Origin: Heligmosomoides polygyrus polygyrus
Taxonomy: Eukaryota > Nematoda > Chromadorea > Rhabditida > Heligmosomidae
Length of the DNA: 64,000 bases
Direction of reading: 5' to 3'
Assembly: GCA_947396885.1 (NCBI GenBank)
Contig: OX377205.1
Span: 62,530,969 to 62,594,968 of the forward strand
The notes beneath the pieces are model-generated. The model saw only the letters and a program-made list of their open reading frames with translations, was not told where the DNA came from and made no database searches. Positions 55,580-64,000 of this stretch are shown piece after piece. Both the position numbers and the translations under genes were made by a program. The first letter of the stretch is position 1, and every line of letters begins with the position of its first letter.

Positions 55580-58180
55580 CGCCTATCACTAGCTAAATAG
55601 ATGAGCATATATAGCCTATCACTAGCTATCACAACCGTTGAGGTTGCCAAAATGCTAAAATGTCGCGGTTATATGTATGCATAACACCTAAACAAACGCA
55701 GCAGAATAGGAAGACAAGGAACGTTCCAGCTCAGACAAGGAGACCCGACAAAGGGAAGAACGCGGCGAGTCATCGAACCTAGCGTGCATTGCAACCACAC
55801 TTCAATTGTAGAGAGGACGTGACACCGGAGGGAAGAGTGGTAGGAAGTTTCGGCTGCGTAGCGGTGGAGCCGCATCGGTGGTAGGCCTAGTGGTTAGGTT
55901 CGCTTACACACCTGATGCAGTGCAGTTCTTATACCGATCCCTTGACTTTGTTGCGATGCCCAAGTTGACACATTATTTTCTTATTTCAGACTGCACCGCA
56001 ACTTAGCACGCAGATGGAGATGCGGAGATAACGAATTCAATTCAGTGAATAGACTAACACAATACACGGTCTCGTAATAGTCGGCACTGCTTGCCCGCAG
56101 AGAATTCAATGACCAAAAGCGCCTCAGTTGACAATGACAGCGCCTCCAGCAAAACAGGATACGTCGATTACCCAGGTGCCTATTCCGGGTGAAGGGACAC
56201 GACTGCTTAGTGGTACACCACTTCCTGCAGAGTGAGCGACAGAGCACCATGCTCTCCTGCTAATAGTCGTCATCCTCCAACATCTGCCTACCCCTCAGGG
56301 TGAGCAGTCCCTGCATCTGATACCATCGGTGGGATGACAGGCGCTCTACGGCGAAGTGCAGCCCCACGGGAAGCTATTATTTAATGGCAAAGGAACGACA
56401 GCTTCAGGTGCTCGGGCACAACAAATCAAGAGGCACACTAGCACTGGGAAGGGGACCGCTGCCGAAGAGCAGAAAGCAACTGAATTGGAACAAAATTTTG
56501 GTATACGTGTTTTTCCGCGGGCACCGAAACTGCGAGCCTTCAACGTAAGGGAGCATTTAGCAACTGTACGGCTTGTAATGCCTTCAAGAGAAGCTCATTG
56601 TTCCGCAAGAAGGGTGAAGGATAACAACTGGAAATGATGATGTTCTCTAGTGGTGAGATGGCGTGCTTGAACTAGGCCTATCGTTTGTTTCGATGAACTT
56701 GTTTTAGTCGCGTCGAATGAGATCAATCCTTAAACAGACACTGGCGAATATGTGCAAGACGTGCCTACAACGCTAAGCACAAAGGTGAATAGTAAGCGAC
56801 AGGTGGTGGTGTTGACTTTAAGTCGTCTTACTGTGTGCGTTAAATTCCACATCAATCACGATATCGCGACGAGATTTAAGGTATTACTAACCAAGTAGTA
56901 GGTGGTAAAGTAGTAAGTGGTCTACCCCTCGTGAAAATCGAAACGAATCTACAACCACTTATGAAGGAATGAAGTACTTTGTTGATCTGGGTGTCGAGCT
57001 GAAGTGGATTTGTGCACGCAACCGGGAATTTGAAATTTACTCTAGGCCCGTGCAGCGGCCGAGTCTGCACATTCTGAAGCATTGCAACCTACAAAAACAC
57101 TTGTGATGCGCATCCTATGGCAAAAGGAAACGACAGAACGCCTCAAGCTGAATTCCTTGTTCTCTGCGCCACGAAGCGCTCTATGCTTCCAGTGCCTTCC
57201 TCTGGCAGACCACAGAAAAAAGATGCATCGGTGTTTCTCGTTTTAGCATCCCTATTTCACGCAGGTCTGATATGATGGGACAACCTGCTAAGCATATCGA
57301 GGAATGGGACGTTTTTAAAGACCCTAAATAAAATTGTAGCTTATCAGGAGCACACTGCAGCTACGGATATATATATAATGAATTTCTGGGAGAAACGAGT
57401 CGAAAAAAACGAAAGGGGCGAATGACGAATGGACGATAAGCAGTCAATAAGAAAACGAAGTCCATGGTTTGAACTCAGGCACTATAAGTGCATTTTTAAA
57501 ACAAATTTCTTAGTGAAATGGGGATATAATGAGTAGTAAATGGAATGGGTTAGGAGATGAAAAGCATTCGTGAAAGATTTCATTCTAGTATTAAGATGGG
57601 GGAAGAAGAAGATGACGGCGGCCTGTCTAATAGCTTGGGAGAAGCCTTTCAAAGCTTTTCGCCAATTGCGCTCTTTGGAGACCAGACCAGAATAACGGGG
57701 TTCCATAAGCCACCGAGAGGTTCTCAGCTTCACATGTGAACATCTAAATGATGTGCCGCCTCCTTATTTTTATCCACTCCAACCCCTTTTCCTTCACTGC
57801 CAGCATGGACTGAGCAACGACATAAGTGCGAGACGTCTCGTCGTATACCCTGTGGCGATGCGGAAGTAATTTGCGTGCGCTCCACATTTTACTTGCAGGT
57901 CAAAGGGCTTTCGAACCACATGTGTCTCGAACCAGCGCTCACAGTTTAGCGGCGTGTCGGTGCAGACAACACTCTACCCTTAGCTCCTCCTTGGGGAATG
58001 TCTTTGTTGCATGTATTCGAGTCCCTTCATAGCACAGAGTGCAGTTCTGAAGCGGAGTTTAATGACGAGCTTAGCTGGGTCAGCGAGAGCTGAGCTCCAG
58101 CTAACCAAAACTTTCCTTACCCTGTGTTAGCTAACAAAGCTCGCTCCAATATTTCCCAACGGCAATTTCGCGTTAGCACT
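55580..58180. other. No gene recognised
   Basis: Several frames of 60-93 codons (for example 56356-56637, 55981-56250) have no family signature. No repeat shared with the rest of the window was seen. Confidence 0.4.
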
Positions 58181-58189
58181 GCGTGTTTA

Positions 58190-58375
58190 AATCGGAATGC
58201 ATTCGGAGGAAGCGCCGGCTGTCGCGAGCATTCCAGATAGAAGTCCTCGATTCGTGTCCCGACCAGGCCAAACCAGCCTTCAAGTCGTCCGCCAACCATG
58301 AGTAGGCAACAGGCTTGTCGAGGAGGAACAACACTGGCTTGCTCACCGGCTACCCACCGCAAGTGCTTGCATAGG
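58190..58375 (+). mobile_element. SINE remnant, strongly diverged
   Basis: GGCTGTCGCGAGCATTCCAG, GATTCGTGTCCCGACCAGGC (box-B region) and CTCACCGGCTACCCACCGCA keep the family order, with the middle rearranged. Confidence 0.6.
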
Positions 58376-58436
58376 ACAAAATCCAATTCAATAAGTTTTA
58401 ACATGTAGCACAAATTTCAAAAAAAATTGATCAAAT

Positions 58437-58610
58437 TTCTCCACGACCTACCGAAAAACTATGATCCGTAGAGTTTCCCCATGGAACAGATTCGCGCTGT
58501 CGTATACCCTTTACGCCTTCTCCATTTTCACATCGGACTGTGACTATCGTTAAATGTCTCCACGAAATCCCGAAAAACTATGATCCACAGAGTTTCCCCA
58601 AGTAGAAGAT
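58437..58610. repeat. Imperfect direct repeat, about 50 bp
   Basis: CCGAAAAACTATGATCC followed by AGAGTTTCCCC, preceded by TCTCCACGA, occurs at 58439-58481 and 58558-58601. Confidence 0.8.
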
Positions 58611-58619
58611 TGGCGATCA

Positions 58620-59340
58620 GTCAAGATCTTCTTGACTGCTCTTGAATTTACATTTTACAGGAAAAACCGTGTTAAGGCTTGGTTGTCCAAACATCGTATA
58701 GTGTGTTGTCTTTGTCGACCACACTAAAATTCTACCCAACAGCGAGCGAACTTCTAGGCAAACGAGAACACTTGGTGTCAGAAAACGGGTAGTAGCCTAT
58801 CACTCGACGTTTCTCATGTCAACTGTTGGGTTGGGCTCACTTCACTACCGTAATCCATGCTGTTGACGGTGCCCACGGTGGAATGACCGGCGGATACACC
58901 ACCGTCGGGAGAGGTCATCGCCTGCCCCACCGTCTTCCACTCTTCTATTTGAATTTAGCCACGCCCTGATGAACGGACGTGCATATAAGGAACAGATTCG
59001 AGCGACAAGGATCTCACACACGACTCCAGCAGCTCCACTGTTTGCCTCACCATTGATTTTGTGTTCACCATAAACTCGCTATCTAAGTTGTAATGCTCGT
59101 ACCGCGGAATAGTCAACGGCCAGTCTCCACTTCGAAGAGACACTGGGAATACCAGTAACTAATTGGGCGTCAATGGAACCATTGAACAACCACACAACAC
59201 CAAAGCTGAAAAAGAGCTGTCTTTCGAACTTTCTAGGAAAAAGCAGTGTCCTTTTAGAGCTGCAGCATTGCAAGGCTCAGACAGCGCCTTTTTCCGCTGA
59301 TGTAGCCATCGTCCGGCACCGCAACCCTAAACAGAAGAGC
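58620..59340. other. No gene recognised
   Basis: A 71-codon plus frame (59173-59388) could be an exon upstream of the putative gene at 59350 but lacks supporting splice evidence. Confidence 0.35.
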
Positions 59341-59349
59341 ACCAGCAAT

Positions 59350-60085
59350 GAGGAAACAAGCAATAAATACGGTGCAAAATCCCTCTAGCCATTGCGCAAG
59401 CAGTCCTCCGTCCTCAACTTCCTTTCATGAAATGTTCGCCGAGTTGAGTAGCCCTTCTTGGCTTAGCGGGAATGCGGGGTCCACACCACATTTGCTCGCC
59501 TCTGTTGGTGCGCAGGCATTATGTGCAAAAATAAGTTGTTCGTCCAGTATTCCAAGTAGCGCACTCAGGCTACGATTTTAGACCCAGAAGTTTAGCGCCA
59601 AGCATGATGAGAAATCAGTTGCACCTAATACAGCTAATAAGAAGAAATGTGAGGTGGGGAAGAAAGAACCAGGCGCAGCAACGCCTTCACGCCCGAAAGC
59701 AGACGAGTACGGGTTGCCGCTCTCGGTTGAGCTATACTACACCTTCTAGGCGACCAGTCTCGTCGATTGAGTAACTCTTCATGAATCGCTGGTTGTGGAA
59801 CAACGGTGGAGGCTGCGAGTGGTCACCATATGTACTCTATAGCGTTCGGTCCCACTTGCAAAGCAGCAAAGCTTTCTGTTGTCGAACTACCGGCGAACAG
59901 TACGAGGAGCGATTGTAGCGAAGCACCTACTGCAGCTGTGGCTTTCGCAACGGCAGGAACCGATTTCTCCCTTCTCATTAATAAGCAGTGCTGCGCCTAA
60001 GCAGCTTAGGCTTCAGATGGCTTCGATACCGAGCGCCGGACAAGATTCAAGTGCTTCAGAAAGCCCAAAGAAAAAGAAGAATTAG
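59350..60085 (+). CDS. Putative 3' end of a host gene (tentative exons)
   Basis: Protein-like frames occur in succession: about 59380-59580 (FHEMFAELSSPSWLSGN), 59600-59750 (after TTTAG: KHDEKSVAPNTANKKKCEV, EYGLPLSVELYYTF) and 59837-60085 (after CTATAG; ending SAGQDSSASESPKKKKN and TAG). The last ends in a basic Lys run, suggesting a nuclear protein if real. The exons do not form one consistent model, and no domain is recognised. A hAT element begins 85 bp after the stop. Confidence 0.25.
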
Positions 60086-60954
60086 TTCTTCATTTGGTTG
60101 CCATTCACCTGTGCTCTGAGAAAGCGGTGACATATGCGGCTTGCACGGAAAGGAGACCTGTGTCCCGACCAGGGACGGGCGGAAATTTTGAAAATTTTCC
60201 CAGAAAACAGAAACAGAAAATCGCTCTCGTCAGAAAACAGAAATCAGAAAACAGAAAAGCCAAAAACGCCAGAAAAGAAAATAGAAAACAGAAAAATTCG
60301 AAATTTTCAAACGATCTACATAATTATTCTACCCAAAGATCCATTTTTCCAGTAGCAAATGCTTTTGTATGATTAGACATGTGGTCGTGGGCCAGCGTTT
60401 TCACTTTCAAGCGCTTATAAAAATTTCTACTACACTCCAAATTCAACACAGCAAATTGTAAATCATGACTGATAGTTCCTAGGAAATGGTCCCACTAGTG
60501 AGAAACTGGCCTTTCAGATTACCGAACACGATGAAGCCTCATTGACCACTGTTTGAAGGTTTCAACTCCATTGCTTGAGTTTATAGACACCCTCCTAACA
60601 TACTCTAAAGCTGTGTAGAGATTCGGTTGCGCCAGAATCTATATTTCTAGTTCGTCTCGAGAATACCTTTCCATGTAAGTGGCCTAGTTTCCGCGTAGCT
60701 GAAAATTTCCGGGCCAACTCACCAATGCGCTTTACAGCACCTAGCTACCCCTTTGAAGACTAAAGGCGTTGTGTACTGGCTTGATATTTCACAGAGCAAT
60801 ACGAGATTGTGACTGAAAGGGTTGTCAGCACAACAGTTTTGGGGTGAAAGTGCTTTCTTGAATGCGTAGAAAATACAGAATTGGGTCAAGCATATAAACT
60901 CTCCATCATATTATAATTATTATTATTTCTCCTCATGTCTACATATCATATTAC

Positions 60955-62136
60955 ATCACAGTGGAAGACCAGCAGAGCCTTCTCGCTGTGCAAGAAGGTA
61001 GACGTGCACGACGTTGGCAACTGTCGCCCGATCTGTCTGCTGTCCGTAGTTTACAAGCTGCTCACTGAAGTGATCCTGAATAGGATCAGCAGAACGCTGG
61101 ACGAAGGACAGCCATGCGAGCAAGCAGGATCTCGGAGAGGATTCAGCAGGATCGACCACATACGCACCATCACGAAGCTCACCGAAGTGTCGCGAGAGTA
61201 CAAGCTGCTGCTGTGCGTTCATCGACCTGAGGAAGGCATCCGACTTTGTCGAAACTGAAGCGGTGGCCAAAGCCCTGCTCATTCAGGGAGTTCCTAGTCA
61301 GCACATCTTTGAGAGTTGAACAGTGGATTCAAGACCGAGATTTCACCGCTTTATAACAATGTCGCCATCAACGTGAAGAGTTCGGCAATGGGGTGCCACA
61401 CCCCCAAAGCTCCTCAGCGCCACCCTCAAAAACGTCATAAACGAACTAGAGTGGGAAGACATGAAAGTGAAAGACGACAGCCGGCACCTGCACCGTCCCG
61501 CACAGAGCATCAGCCAGGCGGAGCGAAGGCTGGCCGACTTCGATCGTGTATGTGGGAACGTTGGACTGCAGCTGAATCTTACGAAGACGAGGTTCATGAG
61601 GAACGGGCGAGTTTCTGATGTAACATTGTCGCTCACCGGAACGAACATCTCCGAATGCTCCAGCTACGTGTACCTGGGTCGCGACGTCAACAAGGCCAAC
61701 GACCTATGCCAGAGCTGGGCAGGAGGAAACGAGCGGCTTGGGAGCTTTCAATAGCGTCGAAGAAGTTGCGAAGAAGATGAAGAGTGTCCGGCTCCTTGCC
61801 CACCTATTCAACTTCACTGTTCTTCCTGCCCTAACATACTCTCACATGGAACAAGTCGTCGAAAATTAGGTGGGCCGGCCACGGAATGAGCTTCGCATAC
61901 ATCCGCTGGACAGGAGCTGTCACTGAATTTATTCTGCAGGATATCAAGAGAACACCAGGAAGCCCGCTAACACGTTGGTAGGACTTCTTCGTGAAAGCCC
62001 TGAACGAACGATATGTGGCCGTCGAGCGAGGAGAGTCAATTGGAGCACTCTGGCGTGCGACAGGGACGAATGGAGACTGGTGGTCCCCGCTTGAACAGCT
62101 CGATGATCAATTGGACGACAGATGATAGAGGTGATT
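60955..62136 (+). pseudogene. 5'-truncated RTE-A fragment
   Basis: It begins inside the RT region (SQWKTSRAF replacing SQWKTSKTV), then NCRPICLLSVVYKLL, EQAGSRRGFSRIDHI, a lost motif A, a damaged motif B, and LADFDRVCGNVGLQLNLTKT. It ends with the family 3' tail ACAGATGATAGAGGTGAT. Several frameshifts and a deletion before RWAGHG-like codons near 61860. It is inserted in the hAT element. Confidence 0.9.
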
Positions 62137-62320
62137 CATGAAAAATTTCATGTACCATTTCAATATCACTACATCAGGAAAATAAAAGTTAACTAAAACT
62201 TCACTGTCTTTAATTTTTAACAACTAAAAGCTGAGCAAGGCTCAGAGTTAGGAAAGCAGATCGCCAGAAGCGGTCATTGAGGATGACCTGCCAACATTTT
62301 TAAATTTTCAATTTGGAAAT

Positions 62321-62619
62321 AGGGCGCGTGTAGGGGAGACGCCGACTGTCGTCTGCATCTCATACCAGGTTCTTGGTTCGGATTTCCCGCCCAGGCCAAC
62401 CAAGCCTTCCATCCCTCCGTGGTCGGTGAGTTGGTACCTGTCTCCGCTAGTATCGCCACTTGTCTGGGAGGGATAAAGCGCTGAATTGTTCATCGGCTGA
62501 CCACCGCAAGTCATTTTATGGACAAACACGCATTCAAATCGCCTCCACGACATCCCGTAGAAGTAGAATGCGTGGCGCATCCCAAAAGGGATTAAGTAGC
62601 GCCGTCGATTATCCTTTTA
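62321..62619 (+). mobile_element. tRNA-derived SINE
   Basis: Complete plus-oriented copy: AGGGCGCGTG start, box B GGTTCGGATTTCC, body CCAACCAAGCCTTCCATCCC, end CCGTCGATTATCC. It shares the CTGTCTCCGCTAGTATCGCC insert with the copy at 23488. Box A is altered. Confidence 0.9.
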
Positions 62620-63140
62620 ATCTGGAGATGGAGAATAACCATACCCATAGTAACTCTACGAAAAGTGGTTAGTTAATGCATAATTAAATTCCCTTCAGAA
62701 CACTAGTTTTATAGCTTTATATAGAATTTTAAGTTAGATTTTAAATAGATGACTGTTGATATCGAGAAGAATACGAAGCCAAATTATGAAAGTAGATAAA
62801 CGTTCTATAAAAGAACTTCTTGTCACAATCAATCAAGAAAACAAAGCGGCATAGTTCACGAGTAAATGGCGCAATAGCTACAAGAGCACACGCCAAAAAT
62901 CCCACTTTACATACTCTAGAAACGCTATTTTGGAGTGAAACTCACGATTCTGTAATACTGTTTGGATCCTTTTTATTCGATTTCTATGCTATAATTTTGC
63001 TCGCAGCTCTGTCTCGTTTTCCGTTTTCTGGCCAATTTCTGGCCATTTTCCCAGAAAACAGAAAGCAGTAAAAATTTGCCTAAAATGGCCAGAAAATCAG
63101 AAAACAGAAAACAGAAATTCCGCCCATCCCTGGTCCCGAC

Positions 63141-63640
63141 AACGAAATTTGAAGTCCGCATTTGAGTTAGCGACGCATTCGTCATCGAAAATGTCGGCGA
63201 ATTTGCAGAATACATGTGCAGGAGGCCTGATGCACTAACGAGAGCTGGACCTCCGCCTTAAGTCTGACCTAGTATGGTAGCGGCGGTGATTTACTCTCTT
63301 GAAACGCGTCGTAGTTCCAACCCATGAAATAAATAGAAAACTACTGACCTAGGCTGTATATATTAGTGCTGTCCCTAGGGCAATGTATTTAGAAACATCC
63401 AGTTACAAAATTGTGTCTAATTACATGCAGCAGAAACTTACCATGTCGAGATTCCAAGAAGAGAGAAGCTGGAGATTATTTACTGATTTCAGCTAAAATG
63501 GTTAGCGGTATAATGTAACTTTAAAGCTTCAAAGTGAACCACCTCATCTGTCGCTGACCTAAGATGAATTTCCTTCCGTAGGTACGTTTTATAAACTCAG
63601 GCAAAGCGCAGCTAATAGGGAACGTTTACAGTGCACTGAC
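63141..63640. other. No gene recognised
   Basis: Flank of the hAT element; no repeat or exon signature. Confidence 0.35.
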
Positions 63641-63649
63641 TGTGAGATT

Positions 63650-63908
63650 AAAAGCTGCGTGGAACGCACAGCCAGAGAGCGAACAGCTCATTCGGTGGGC
63701 CTGTGCCTCCTAATGAAACTACTCGACTCGATGTTTACCAAGAGCTCTGTCACGTCGCAGAAATTTGGGCCTGCACCGTGGCCGAACAGCAAACCCATCA
63801 CGGACTCCACTTCCACAGCTCAGAAACGAACAGAACGTCTCACCCTCGTGAGCAACGGCACAAAATGTGCTGGAAGTCAACGCTTCAGGAGGTGGTCTCC
63901 AATTAGGA
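63650..63908 (+). CDS. Possible host exon, unidentified
   Basis: One frame reads through SFGGPVPPNETTRLDVYQEL, CHVAEIWACTVAEQQTHHGL and MCWKSTLQEVVSN to a TAG at 63906. The composition is protein-like and unlike the transposon frames nearby. No start, acceptor or family is established. Confidence 0.2.
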
Positions 63909-64000
63909 TGACTGACGTGCTCATCGGGTAGCAAAGCATACAGTAACCTCCTCGCCTACGGCATGGGATGAGGCAACAAAGAGCTGAATGAAGTTGGCAA

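Larger units (their letters stand above)
60170..63132. mobile_element. hAT-like element with AGAAAACAG subterminal repeats
   Basis: Termini CAGGGACGGGCGGAAATT and AATTCCGCCCATCCCTG with the 8 bp duplication GTCCCGAC at 60162-60169 and 63133-63140. CAGAAAACAGAAA-type words crowd both ends (60205-60290, 63045-63112). The 3 kb interior contains an RTE fragment and a SINE; the rest (60360-60950, 62640-63000) shows no transposase. Confidence 0.9.

Noticed and set aside
55877..55945. tRNA-like segment with TAGGCCTAGTGGTTAGG
   Set aside because: It resembles box A, but no convincing box B, acceptor stem or cloverleaf follows.
1..64000. CRISPR arrays, prokaryotic operons, rRNA genes
   Set aside because: None seen; the repeats present are eukaryotic transposons and microsatellites.

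Overview
The window reads as non-coding-rich, transposon-saturated DNA of an invertebrate, most likely a strongylid-type (clade V) nematode such as a hookworm. The grounds are RTE-clade LINEs with very short repeat tails, several mariner families, many foldback elements, a tRNA-derived SINE at high copy, and host exons with short introns (64-79 bp) and TTTTCAG-type 3' splice sites. No prokaryotic operons, CRISPR arrays, rRNA or clear tRNA genes are visible. The species call is inference.

Layout. 1-3.8 kb: a broken LINE reverse transcriptase, a 2.3 kb foldback and small duplications. 4.0-10.4 kb: a four-level nest. A deleted piggyBac-like element (TTAA/TTGA) is split by a hAT-like element (8 bp duplication CTCCCGAA), which is itself split by an RTE retrotransposon with an intact 971-codon ORF and by an internally deleted mariner; a target duplication is visible at every level. 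10.5-10.9 kb: an alternating purine/pyrimidine microsatellite. 11-17.6 kb: LINE fragments with clear target duplications, a foldback and SINEs. 17.8-21.0 kb: a second, decayed RTE copy sitting in an (AT)n tract. 21-25 kb: SINEs, a GC-rich tandem block holding a MITE, and a CR1/Jockey-type RT fragment.

25.5-38.9 kb, minus strand: the host genes. A multi-exon gene for nicotinamide/nicotinate mononucleotide adenylyltransferase (NMNAT) runs from about 38.9 kb down to 29.77 kb, with a 7.4 kb intron full of transposons; I did not find the exon for the segment between the third and fourth located exons. Downstream on the same strand, and overlapping the last NMNAT codons, lies a second set of phase-compatible exons (29.79 to 25.5 kb): a hydrophobic segment, a basic stretch, then a long Ser/Pro/Gln-rich tail. 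A second member of the split hAT family lies in its intron.

39-64 kb: SINEs, hAT ends with simple subterminal repeats, LINE and mariner remnants, a very large foldback (52.0-54.1 kb), a weakly supported plus-strand gene end (59.35-60.09 kb), and a 3 kb hAT-like element (60.17-63.13 kb, duplication GTCCCGAC) that carries another RTE fragment and a SINE.

Only the RTE ORF at 5849-8764 is intact among the mobile elements. The others are non-autonomous or broken and would depend on proteins supplied from elsewhere.
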